NCBI GenBank assembly: GCA_034664425.1
Contig: JAXDHR010000222.1
Coordinates: forward strand, 1 to 34,325
From: DATBDM01 sp034664425
GTDB taxonomy: Bacteria; Actinomycetota; Thermoleophilia; Solirubrobacterales; Solirubrobacteraceae
Length of the DNA stretch: 34,325 nucleotides
Direction: 5' to 3'
Positions 9,315 through 17,614 of this stretch are shown here, one piece after another (the first letter of the stretch is position 1; each line of letters opens with the position of its first letter). Under the pieces are notes generated by a model. It ran no database searches and had not been told where the DNA came from. It saw only the letters and a list, made by a program, of their open reading frames with translations. The translations under genes and the position numbers were made by a program.

Positions 9315-9587
9315 ATGACCAGCCGCGCCGTCCGCACCGCCGCCTTCACGCTGATCGCCTTCCTCCTCTCCGCGCCCGTCGCGCTCGCGCACGACGGCGG
9401 CGAGGGCTGGTGGGGCGAGACCGACGACAAGGTGATCACGGACGCCGGCTTCATCATCATCGCCGGGTTCCCGCTGCTGATCCTGATCCTGTCGTTGATC
9501 ATGTGGCGGCTGGACAAGCGCAAGGACCGGCGCAAGGCGGCGGCCAAGGCCCGCGCCGCCCGCGCGGACCTGCGCGGCGGCTGGTAG
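9315..9587 (+). CDS. Small single-span membrane protein
   Basis: 90 residues, function not recognised. Layout: a cleavable signal peptide (MTSRAVRTAAFTLIAFLLSA to about residue 25, ending ALAHDG), a short acidic, Trp/Gly-rich external stretch (GGEGWWGETDD), one transmembrane helix (about 42-63, GFIIIAGFPLLILILSLIMW), and a strongly basic Ala/Arg/Lys cytoplasmic tail. This predicts a type I topology with the acidic segment outside. The gene stands alone between the LRR gene and a hairpin-rich gap, with its own TATCCT promoter box. A real gene is supported by the signal-plus-anchor logic and typical codon use. Confidence 0.7.
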   Translation: MTSRAVRTAAFTLIAFLLSAPVALAHDGGEGWWGETDDKVITDAGFIIIAGFPLLILILSLIMWRLDKRKDRRKAAAKARAARADLRGGW

Positions 9588-9629
9588 CCGCTTCTTCACA
9601 CCTGCCCGCCCGGCGTCCATCAAGCTTGC

Positions 9630-9700
9630 AGGAGCGAGAAACCCTCCTCCTCATCTCGCAACCCTGCGACGGCCCCGGCTCTCCCCCGGGGCCGTCGTGT
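9630..9700 (+). ncRNA. Candidate small RNA with two C-rich hairpin loops
   Basis: Two stem-loops lie in the 127-nt gap before the crotonase gene. The first pairs GCGAGA (9634-9639) with TCTCGC (9654-9659) around the pyrimidine-rich 14-nt loop AACCCTCCTCCTCA. The second is a perfect 12-bp stem (9667-9678 with 9686-9697) around the loop CTCTCCC and could end transcription. A weak promoter can be drawn upstream: TTCACA (9595-9600), then 17 nt, then CATCAA. The pair of hairpins with C-rich loops recalls the actinobacterial 6C RNA motif, though neither loop has six consecutive C. Alternatively it is just a terminator for the upstream small membrane gene. Confidence 0.35.
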
Positions 9701-9701
9701 C

Positions 9702-9707
9702 TAGGGT
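9702..9707 (+). promoter_or_regulatory. -10 box TAGGGT of the crotonase gene
   Basis: TAGGGT ends 7 nt before the ATG at 9715; a leaderless start is expected. It lies 4 nt after the strong hairpin. Confidence 0.5.
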
Positions 9708-9714
9708 GCCCCGC

Positions 9715-10470
9715 ATGGTCCGCTACGAGCGCCGGGGCGCCGCCGCCCTGCTCACGATCGACCGCCCGGAGCGGCGCAACGCCGTCGACGGCGCCACCGC
9801 GGAGGCGCTCGCCGAGCGCCTCGACGCCTTCGAGGCCGACGCGAACGCGCGCGTGCTCGTCCTCACCGGCGCCGGCGGCGAGGCGTTCTGCGCCGGGGCC
9901 GACCTGAAGGCGATCGGCACGCTGGACCCCGACGCGCCCGGCGGCCCGCTGGGCTTCACGCGCCGGACCGGTGCCAAGCCGGCGATCGCGGCCGTCGAGG
10001 GCTGGTGTCTGGCCGGCGGCCTCGAACTGGCGCTGTGGTGCGACCTGCGGATCGCCTCGGCGACCGCCCATTTCGGCTGCGCGGAGCGGCGCTGGGGCGT
10101 GCCGCTGATCGACGGCGGCACCCAGCGGCTGCCGCGGATCGTCGGGCTCGGCCGCGCGCTCGACCTGATCCTGACGGGCCGCATGGTCGGCGCCGAGGAG
10201 GCGCAAACGATCGGCCTCGTGACCGAGGTCGTCGCGCCCGGCGCGGCCCTCGAGCGCGCGCTCGCCCTGGCCGAAGCGCTCGCGGCCTTCCCGCAGGAGA
10301 CGATGCTCTCCGACCGCGAGGCGGCGCTCGCCGCCCATGGCCTCGAGCTCGCGGACGGGCTCGCGCTCGAGGCGCGGCTCGGCCGCGAGCGCATCGCCGC
10401 CGCGACCCGCGGCGCAGCCCGCTTCGCGGCCGGTGAGGGACGTGGCGGACGGGGCGTCGCGGACAGGTAG
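9715..10470 (+). CDS. Enoyl-CoA hydratase/isomerase (crotonase) family protein
   Basis: Acyl-CoA-processing enzyme of the crotonase fold, probably hydrating or isomerising enoyl-CoA. 251 residues from ATG 9715, fixed by a TAGGGT box 7 nt upstream. Oxyanion-hole segments are GEAFCAGADLKAIG (about 58-71) and the Gly-rich WCLAGGLELALWCDL (about 101-115). One catalytic-position Glu is present in CAERRWGVPLI, while the region of the second reads IDGGTQRLPRIVG with Asp rather than Glu, so the exact reaction is open. It is followed after 38 nt by the fatty acyl-CoA reductase gene, which has its own promoter box, so a shared role in fatty acyl-CoA metabolism is plausible but not proven. Confidence 0.88.
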   Translation: MVRYERRGAAALLTIDRPERRNAVDGATAEALAERLDAFEADANARVLVLTGAGGEAFCAGADLKAIGTLDPDAPGGPLGFTRRTGAKPAIAAVEGWCLAGGLELALWCDLRIASATAHFGCAERRWGVPLIDGGTQRLPRIVGLGRALDLILTGRMVGAEEAQTIGLVTEVVAPGAALERALALAEALAAFPQETMLSDREAALAAHGLELADGLALEARLGRERIAAATRGAARFAAGEGRGGRGVADR

Positions 10471-10473
10471 GGT
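10468..10473 (+). promoter_or_regulatory. -10 box TAGGGT of the acyl-CoA reductase gene
   Basis: TAGGGT overlaps the stop of the crotonase gene and lies 35 nt before the TTG at 10509. Unlike most promoters here it would give a leadered mRNA, matching the good ribosome-binding site at 10497-10503. Confidence 0.4.
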
Positions 10474-10496
10474 TGCCGGCCACGGGTCACGGCACC

Positions 10497-10503
10497 AGGA
10501 GAG
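10497..10503 (+). promoter_or_regulatory. Ribosome-binding site deciding a TTG start
   Basis: AGGAGAG ends 5 nt before TTG 10509. The nearby ATG at 10504 is out of frame and stops after two codons, so TTG is the start of the reductase. Confidence 0.6.
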
Positions 10504-10508
10504 ATGCG

Positions 10509-12494
10509 TTGAGCTACTTCGTCACCGGCGCGACCGGGTTCATCGGGCGCCACCTCGTCGAGCGGCTGCTCGAGCGCGAGGGCGACATCCACGTGCTCGT
10601 GCGCGAGAGCTCGCTCGACCGCCTGAACGAGCTCATCGAGCGCTGGGGCGCCGGCGCGCAGACGCGCGTCAAGCCGGTCCTCGGCGATCTCTCGCAGCCC
10701 ATGCTCGGCGTCGACGAGGCCACCCGGGACCAGCTCCGCGGCGACGTCGAGCACTTCTTCCACCTCGCCGCCCTCTACGACATGACGGCCGACGACGAGC
10801 GCAACGAGGAGTCCAACGTCGGCGGGACGCAGAATACGATCGACCTCGCCAACGACATCAGGCCCGGGCACTTCCACTACGCGTCCTCGATCGCCGTGGC
10901 CGGCACCTACGACGGCCACTTCACCGAGGACATGTTCGACGAGGGCCAGGAGCTGCCGCACTCGTACCACCGCACGAAGTTCGAGGCCGAGAAGCTCGTC
11001 CGCAACCACCTCGGGGTGCCCTGGCGGATCTACCGCCCGGCGATCGTCGTCGGCAACTCCAAGACCGGCGAGATGGACAAGATCGACGGGCCCTACTACT
11101 TCTTCAAGGCCGTCCAGAAGATCCGCTATGCCCTGCCCCAGTGGTTCCCGCTGATCTCGATCGAGTGGGGCAAGACCAACATCGTCCCGGTCGACTACGT
11201 CGCCGCCGCGATCGACCACATCGCCCACGAGGACGGCCTCGACGAGCAGGCCTTCCACCTGGTCAACCCGAAGCCGCAGAAGTCCGGCGACGTGCTCAAC
11301 CTCTTCGCCGGCTCCGCGCACGCGCCGCACGCGGTCATGCGGATCGACAAGAAGATGACCGACATGATGCCGAAGGGCGTCGTGCGCTACGCGATGCACA
11401 TCCCGGCGCTGCAGGGCATCCGCAACAACTTCCTCGCGGATCTCGGCATCCCCGCCGACGTGATGGAGCACGTCGGCCTCGTGCCGCAGTTCGACTCGCG
11501 CGACACCAAGCGGGCGCTCGCCGGCTCGGGCATCGAGATCCCGCCGCTCGAGTCCTATGCCGACCGGCTCTGGGACTACTGGGAGCGCCATCTCGATCCC
11601 GACCTCTACAAGGACCGCTCCTTCGAGGGCGCGATCAACGGCCGGACGGTGATCATCACCGGCGGTTCGAGCGGGATCGGCGCCGCCGCGGCGCACAAGA
11701 TCGCCGCAGCCGGCGGCATCCCGATCCTCGTCGCGCGCACGCAGGAGAAGCTCGACGAGGTCAAGGGTGAGATCGAGGCCAGGGGCGGCACCGCGTACGC
11801 CTACTCGTGCGACCTCTCCGACATGGACGCGATCGAGGTCTGCGTGGAGAAGATCTTCTCCGAGCATGCCGCCGTCGACATGCTGATCAACAGCGCCGGG
11901 CGCTCGATCCGGCGCGGCGTGAAGCTCTCCTACGACCGCTTCCACGACTACGAGCGCACGATCCGCCTGAACTACCTCGGCGCGGTGAAGATGATCCTGG
12001 GCGTGCTGCCGCACATGACCGAGCGCAAGTTCGGCCACATCGTCAACGTCTCCTCGATCGGCGCCCAGACCAACCCGCCCCGCTTCTCGGCCTACGTCGC
12101 CTCCAAGGCTGCGCTGGACGCGTTCACGCGCGTCGTCAGCTCGGAGACGATCGGCGACAACGTGACGTTCACGACGATCCACATGCCGCTGGTCAGGACG
12201 CCGATGATCAGCCCGACGAAGATGTACGACTCGTTCCCGACGATCACCCCCGACGAGGCGGCGGACATCGTCTGCGAGGCGATCCGCGCCAAGCCCAAGA
12301 CGATCAACACGCGGCTGGGCACCTTCGGCGAGGTGCTCTACGCGATCGCGCCGAAGGCGGTCGACCAGATCCTGCACATGGCCTACAAGGTCTTCCCGGA
12401 GTCAGCCGCCGCGAGCGGCAAGAAGGACCCGTCGGAGAAGGCCTCGGGCGAGGCGACCGCACTCGCCTACCTCATGCGCGGCGTGCACTGGTAG
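10509..12494 (+). CDS. Two-domain fatty acyl-CoA reductase (Maqu_2507/AcrA1 type)
   Basis: Fusion of two NAD(P)-dependent reductases, 661 residues. The N-terminal extended SDR starts with FVTGATGFIGRHLVERLL (about 4-21) and has the active-site YxxxK in SYHRTKFEAEKL. The C-terminal classical SDR (from about 378) has IITGGSSGIGAAAA, NSAGRSIRRG, VNVSSIG and the catalytic YVASK. Linker and tail segments (DGPYYFFKAVQKIRYALPQW, WDYWERHLDPDLYKDR, terminal LMRGVHW) match, from memory, the fatty acyl-CoA reductase of Marinobacter (Maqu_2507) and mycobacterial AcrA1 along the whole length. Such enzymes reduce fatty acyl-CoA to fatty alcohol, a wax-ester precursor. It starts at TTG. A ROK kinase gene overlaps its end convergently by 23 nt. 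A desaturase and a CFA-synthase-like gene lie 1 kb downstream. Confidence 0.88.
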   Translation: MSYFVTGATGFIGRHLVERLLEREGDIHVLVRESSLDRLNELIERWGAGAQTRVKPVLGDLSQPMLGVDEATRDQLRGDVEHFFHLAALYDMTADDERNEESNVGGTQNTIDLANDIRPGHFHYASSIAVAGTYDGHFTEDMFDEGQELPHSYHRTKFEAEKLVRNHLGVPWRIYRPAIVVGNSKTGEMDKIDGPYYFFKAVQKIRYALPQWFPLISIEWGKTNIVPVDYVAAAIDHIAHEDGLDEQAFHLVNPKPQKSGDVLNLFAGSAHAPHAVMRIDKKMTDMMPKGVVRYAMHIPALQGIRNNFLADLGIPADVMEHVGLVPQFDSRDTKRALAGSGIEIPPLESYADRLWDYWERHLDPDLYKDRSFEGAINGRTVIITGGSSGIGAAAAHKIAAAGGIPILVARTQEKLDEVKGEIEARGGTAYAYSCDLSDMDAIEVCVEKIFSEHAAVDMLINSAGRSIRRGVKLSYDRFHDYERTIRLNYLGAVKMILGVLPHMTERKFGHIVNVSSIGAQTNPPRFSAYVASKAALDAFTRVVSSETIGDNVTFTTIHMPLVRTPMISPTKMYDSFPTITPDEAADIVCEAIRAKPKTINTRLGTFGEVLYAIAPKAVDQILHMAYKVFPESAAASGKKDPSEKASGEATALAYLMRGVHW

Positions 12495-13449
12495 CCGCGT
12501 CGCGTGCGAGCAGGGCGGCGCCGGTGGCGCCGCCGAGGTCGCCGAGCGTCGCGCCGAGGATCGCCGGGGGCTGCTCATCGCGGAACAGGTGCGGCTGCAT
12601 CGCCTCGCGGATGCGCTGCACGTACGGCTCGCCGAGCTTGTCGCCGAGCCCGCCGCCGATGATCACCGCCTCGACGTCGAGCAGGTTGACCGCCGAGCCG
12701 ATGCCCGCGCCGAGCGCCGCGACCGCGCGGTCGACGATGCGGATGGCGAGCTCGTCCTCGAGGCGCAGCGCCTTGCGCCAGATGCCAGAGGTCAGCCGCG
12801 TGCGCCCGCGCTCGCGCATCAGGTCGAAGAGCACCGTGTGCTCGCCACCGTCGACCTCAGCGCGCGCCTTGACCTCCATCTGCCCGCGGCCCGCATAGGC
12901 CTCCATGCAGCCATGGCGCCCGCACCCGCACAGCGCGCCGTTCTGCTTGACGACGACGTGGCCGATCTCGCCCGCGGCGCCGCGGCCGCGCCACATCTCC
13001 CCGTCGAGCACGATGCCGCCGCCGACGCCCGTGCCCCAGAAGACGCCGAGCATGTCGCGGTAGGGCTTGCCGGCTCCCAGCTCGAACTCGGCCAGCGTGC
13101 CCGCGTCGACGTCGTTGCCGAGTGCGACGATCGGCGTCCCGAGGGCCTCGACGAGTACGCCGCGCAGGTCGAAGCTGCCCTCCCAGCCGGCGAGGTTGCG
13201 CGCGCCCGACACCGTGCCGGCGGCGTCGTCGACCTTGCCGGGAGAGCCGACGCCGACGGCCTCGAGCTCGCGCGGCTCGAGGGCCGCCTCGGCCGCCGCC
13301 TCGGTCAGCGCGACCACCAGCTCCGCGGCGATGCCGGGCGGTCCGCCGTGCAACGGGGTCTCATGGCGCGACTGCCCGCGCACGGTGCCGTCGTCGTCGA
13401 CGACGACCGCCTGAATCTTCGTTCCTCCGAGATCAATGCCGCCTCGCAT
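12472..13449 (-). CDS. ROK family sugar kinase (glucokinase-like)
   Basis: Cytoplasmic ATP-dependent sugar kinase of the ROK family, 325 residues, without the N-terminal helix-turn-helix of ROK repressors, so an enzyme. The phosphate-1 loop GGIDLGGTKIQAVVVD is at the N-terminus. The sugar-binding region includes LGNDVDAGTLAEFELGAG and the catalytic Asp of that motif. FWGTGVGGGIVLDG forms the phosphate-2 region. The zinc site is complete: GEIGHVVV (His) followed by CGCGRHGCMEAYAG with three cysteines. The adenosine region VEAVIIGGGLGD follows. Glucose is the most likely substrate, but fructose or N-acetylmannosamine cannot be excluded. The 3' end overlaps the reductase gene by 23 nt on the opposite strand. 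The ATG at 13449 has only a weak upstream GGGAAG. Confidence 0.9.
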   Translation of the reverse strand: MRGGIDLGGTKIQAVVVDDDGTVRGQSRHETPLHGGPPGIAAELVVALTEAAAEAALEPRELEAVGVGSPGKVDDAAGTVSGARNLAGWEGSFDLRGVLVEALGTPIVALGNDVDAGTLAEFELGAGKPYRDMLGVFWGTGVGGGIVLDGEMWRGRGAAGEIGHVVVKQNGALCGCGRHGCMEAYAGRGQMEVKARAEVDGGEHTVLFDLMRERGRTRLTSGIWRKALRLEDELAIRIVDRAVAALGAGIGSAVNLLDVEAVIIGGGLGDKLGEPYVQRIREAMQPHLFRDEQPPAILGATLGDLGGATGAALLARDAATSARRA

Positions 13450-13504
13450 GAGCTGAAGCTTCCCATGTGAGCGCGTCGCTGCAACGTGCGTCGGCTCGGC
13501 CCGC

Positions 13505-13510
13505 TACGGT
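13505..13510 (+). promoter_or_regulatory. -10 box TACGGT of the desaturase gene
   Basis: TACGGT ends 8 nt before GTG 13519; this decides the GTG over an upstream in-frame start at 13486. Confidence 0.5.
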
Positions 13511-13518
13511 TTCCCGCC

Positions 13519-14478
13519 GTGACCGCCGGGAACCTTCCAACCAGCGCCCCTACTCACCACCGTCCGTCGACCGACGACGTCGAGCCCGCGACGCACGAGA
13601 CGCTCGACCGCTTCCTGACCGGACTGATCACCGCGCTGCCCGTCATCGGCCTCGGGCTGGCCGGCTGGCAGCTGTGGGGCGAGGCGCTCGGCGTCAGCGA
13701 CCTCATCGTGCTCGCGATCATGTATGTCGCGACGGGCCTCGGGGTGACCGTCGGCTTCCACCGGCTGTTCACGCACCGCTCGTTCAAGACGGGCCCGCGC
13801 ACCCGCGGCGTGCTCGCGATCCTCGGCTCGATGGCGATCGAGGGCCCGGTCATCTCCTGGGTCGCCGACCACCGCAAGCACCACGCCTTCTCCGACCGGT
13901 TCGGCGACCCGCATTCCCCGCACGTCGAGCACGGCCATGGAGTCAGCGGCGCGGTGCGCGGGTTGCTGCACGCACACGTCGGCTGGCTGTTCATCCACAC
14001 CCAGCGCGGCCGCAAGGCCCGCTACGCGCCCGACCTGCTCAAGGATCCGGTCGTCTCGTGGGTCAGCCGCACGTTCTTCGTGTGGGTGCTCGCCAGCTTC
14101 GCCATCCCGTTCCTGCTCGGGCTGGCGATCGGCGGCTCGCTGTTCGCGGGGGTCACCGGGATGCTCTGGGGCGGGCTCGTGCGGATGCTGATCCTCCATC
14201 ACGTGACCTACTCGATCAACTCGCTGTGCCACTACTTCGGGCGCCGCCCGTTCGAGACCACGGACGAGTCGCGCAACCTCGCCTGGCTGGCACCCCTGTC
14301 GTTCGGCGAGGCCTGGCACAACGCGCACCACGCCTTCCCGACCTCCGCGCGGCACGGGCTCCAGCGTGGCGAGATCGACGTCTCCGCGTGGGTGATCACG
14401 GGCCTCGAGCGGCTCGGGCTGGCCTGGGACGTGGTCCGGATCGACCCGAAGCGCGTCGACGCCAAGCGGACGAGCTGA
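13519..14478 (+). CDS. Acyl-CoA/acyl-lipid delta-9-type fatty acid desaturase
   Basis: Integral-membrane di-iron desaturase that introduces a cis double bond into saturated acyl chains. 319 residues from GTG 13519. The three histidine boxes are complete: HRLFTH (about 86-91), HRKHH (about 123-127) and HNAHH near 265, with a further conserved His/Asn cluster (HHVTYSINSLCHYFG). Hydrophobic pairs before the first box and between boxes two and three give the expected four membrane spans. It is closest in style to actinobacterial stearoyl-CoA desaturases. The next gene, a CFA-synthase-like methyltransferase, starts 6 nt after its stop, so the desaturated product probably feeds it. The first 35 residues are polar and variable. 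Confidence 0.93.
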   Translation: MTAGNLPTSAPTHHRPSTDDVEPATHETLDRFLTGLITALPVIGLGLAGWQLWGEALGVSDLIVLAIMYVATGLGVTVGFHRLFTHRSFKTGPRTRGVLAILGSMAIEGPVISWVADHRKHHAFSDRFGDPHSPHVEHGHGVSGAVRGLLHAHVGWLFIHTQRGRKARYAPDLLKDPVVSWVSRTFFVWVLASFAIPFLLGLAIGGSLFAGVTGMLWGGLVRMLILHHVTYSINSLCHYFGRRPFETTDESRNLAWLAPLSFGEAWHNAHHAFPTSARHGLQRGEIDVSAWVITGLERLGLAWDVVRIDPKRVDAKRTS

Positions 14479-14484
14479 GCGCCG

Positions 14485-15697
14485 ATGGCCTTCGCTGACC
14501 CGAGCGCCCTGCGGCGCGAGATCGAACGCGCCCTCCCCGACCGCCCCTTCGCGATCGCCTGGTGGGACGGCACCAGCACGCCGGCCACCCGCGACGGCGG
14601 CCCGACCTTCACCGTGCGCTCGCCGGCGGCGATCGGGCACGCGATGCGCGCACCGGGCCAGCTCGGCCTCGGCCGCGCCTACGTCAGCGGCGAGCTCGAG
14701 GTCGACGACATCGACCGGGTGATCGCGCTGCTGGGCGGCTGGACGCCGCCGTCGCTCGACGGCGCGGCGAAGCGCCGGCTGGTCGCCGCGGCGCTGCGCG
14801 CGCACGGGCTCGCGGCGCTGCCCGCCCCGCCCGCGGCCGAGCTCAAGCCCCAGGGCCGCCGGCACTCGATCTCGCGCGACGCCCGCTCGGTGCGCCACCA
14901 CTACGACGTCTCCAACGAGTACTTCGCGCTCTTCCTCGACGCCTCGATGACCTACTCGTGCGCCATCTTCTCGCGCGGCGCGACCACACTCGAGGAGGCC
15001 CAGGACGTCAAGCGCGACCTCGTGTGCACCAAGCTCGCGCTCAAGGAGGGCGAGCGGGTCCTCGACGTCGGCTGCGGCTGGGGCGCGTTCGCCATCCATG
15101 CGGCGACGCGCTACGGCGTGCACGTCACCGGCATCACGCTCTCGCCGCCGCAGGCCGAGCTCGCCCGCCGGCGCGCGGAGGAGGCCGGAGTCGGGGACAA
15201 GGTCGACATCCGCGTGATGGACTGGCGTGCGCTGCAGGAGGAGCCCTTCGACGCGATCGCCTCGATCGGCATGGTCGAGCACGTCGGCGCCGTCTCGATC
15301 GACACCTACGCGCAGCGCCTGCACGAGCTGCTGCGCCCCGGCGGGCGCCTGCTCAATCACGGCATCGCGCGGCTGCGCCACGGCGAGGCGGAGGCGGGGC
15401 CCTTCTCGGAGCGCTACGTCTTCCCCGACGCGGCGCCGCTGCACCTCTCGCGCGTGCAGCTCGCGCTCGAGCGGGCGGGCTTCGAGACCGACACCGTCGA
15501 GGGCTTCCGGCTCGACTACGCCGAGACGCTGTCGCACTGGGCGCGCAACTTCGACTCGAACCTCGAGGAGGCGATCCGCCTCGGGGGCGAGGAGCGCGTG
15601 CGCGTCTGGCGGCTCTACCTCCGCGCCGCCCGCAACGGCTTCGTCACCGGCTTCACCTCGATCTACCAGGTGCTCGGCCACCGCCCGGGCCCGGCCG

Positions 15698-15711
<14 letters not shown>
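14485..15711 (+). CDS. Cyclopropane-fatty-acyl-phospholipid synthase family methyltransferase
   Basis: SAM-dependent enzyme that adds a methylene (cyclopropane) or methyl group to the double bond of an unsaturated acyl chain. 408 residues: an N-terminal lipid-binding region (about 1-125) and the CFA synthase core. Core motifs are RHHYDVSNEYFALFLD, MTYSCAIF, the SAM loop VLDVGCGWGAFAI, GITLSPPQAELA, the catalytic region SIGMVEHVG, and ERYVFPD. It starts 6 nt after the desaturase stop and is surely cotranscribed with it; together they would make then modify delta-9 unsaturated chains. Cyclopropane versus branched methyl product (as in tuberculostearate formation) cannot be decided; no reductase partner is adjacent. 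The end overlaps the convergent M23 gene by 14 nt. Confidence 0.92.
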
Positions 15712-16549
<838 letters not shown>

Positions 16550-16610
16550 CGAGCGACCATCCCAGACCCTGGATTCCCGGATCGCCGCTGCACGTGATCG
16601 CCCAGCCGGC

Positions 16611-17564
16611 TCAGCCCGCGGGCAGCACGCGCAGTGGCGCGCCGTCGCGCCAGGCGGCGATGTCCTCGAGCGCGTGCCCGTAGAAGACCTCGTAGGTCGC
16701 CGCGGTGACGTAGCCGATGTGGGGCGTGAGCACGGTGTTGGGCGCGCTGCGCAGCGGGTGGTCGGGCGGCAGCGGCTCGCGGTCGTAGACGTCGAGCGCC
16801 GCCCCGCCGATCGTGCCGTCGCGCAGGGCGGCGACGAGCGCGTCCTCGTCGACGATCGGCCCGCGCGACGTGTTGATGAGCAGCGCGGTCGACTTCATGC
16901 GCGCCAACTCGGGCGCTGCGATCAAGCCGCGGCTGCGGTCGGAGAGCTTGAGGTGGATGGTCACCACGTCGGCCTGCTCGAGCAGCGCTTCGCGGCTGAC
17001 CGCCTGCGCCCCGTGCTCCGCGGCGCGCGCGGGCGTGAGGTTCTGGCTCCAGGCGATCACGCGCATCCCGAACGCCTGGCCGATGCGCGCGACCGGCGCG
17101 CCCTGGTTGCCGAGCCCGACCACCCCGAGCGTGCAGCCCTCGAGGTCCATCCCGACCGTCGTCTGCCAGCCGCCCGCGCGCATGCTGCGGTCCTCGGCGG
17201 GGACGTGGCGGGCGAGCGCGAGGATCAGCGCCCAGGTCAGCTCGGCCGTCGCCGCGGTGACGCCGCCGGTGCCGGACACGACGATGCCCCGCTCTCGGGC
17301 GGCGGCGACGTCGATCGCCGCGTTGCGCATGCCCGTCGTGACGAGCAGCTTCAGGTTCGGCAGCCGCTCGAGCCGCGCGCGGGTGAACGCGGTCCGCTCG
17401 CGCATCGCGACGACGACTTCGAACGGCTCGAGCCGCTCGACGAGCGCATCGTCGTCCGCCACGTGCTCGGCGAACGCGACGACCTCCGCGTCCACACCGA
17501 GGTCGTCCCAGGACGCCGCGTCGAGGGCGACGCCCTGGTGGTCGTCGAGAATCGCGATCTTCAC
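16611..17564 (-). CDS. D-2-hydroxyacid dehydrogenase family protein
   Basis: NAD(P)-dependent oxidoreductase of the D-isomer 2-hydroxyacid dehydrogenase family (3-phosphoglycerate dehydrogenase-like fold). 317 residues from GTG 17564, supported by TAGCCT 7 nt upstream. The Rossmann loop is GVVGLGNQGAPVARIGQAFG (about 148-167). Catalytic positions are all present: Arg in INTSRGPIVDEDAL, Glu in DVYDREPLP, His in LTPHIGY. There is no ACT or other regulatory domain, so it is not the canonical SerA. The substrate could be glyoxylate, hydroxypyruvate or another 2-ketoacid. It stands alone between the M23 and SNF2 genes. Confidence 0.9.
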   Translation of the reverse strand: MKIAILDDHQGVALDAASWDDLGVDAEVVAFAEHVADDDALVERLEPFEVVVAMRERTAFTRARLERLPNLKLLVTTGMRNAAIDVAAARERGIVVSGTGGVTAATAELTWALILALARHVPAEDRSMRAGGWQTTVGMDLEGCTLGVVGLGNQGAPVARIGQAFGMRVIAWSQNLTPARAAEHGAQAVSREALLEQADVVTIHLKLSDRSRGLIAAPELARMKSTALLINTSRGPIVDEDALVAALRDGTIGGAALDVYDREPLPPDHPLRSAPNTVLTPHIGYVTAATYEVFYGHALEDIAAWRDGAPLRVLPAG

Positions 17565-17571
17565 GCCGGCG

Positions 17572-17577
17572 AGGCTA
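17572..17577 (-). promoter_or_regulatory. -10 box TAGCCT of the 2-hydroxyacid dehydrogenase gene
   Basis: TAGCCT on the minus strand ends 7 nt before GTG 17564, implying a leaderless transcript. Confidence 0.5.
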
Positions 17578-17614
17578 CTCGCCGGCCGGCGTGTCCGCCG
17601 GCGAAGTTGCGCGG

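Noticed and set aside
9723..12377. Long minus-strand open frame opposite the crotonase and acyl-CoA reductase genes
   Set aside because: Asp/Arg/Val-rich repetitive translation without motifs; both plus-strand genes are complete enzymes.
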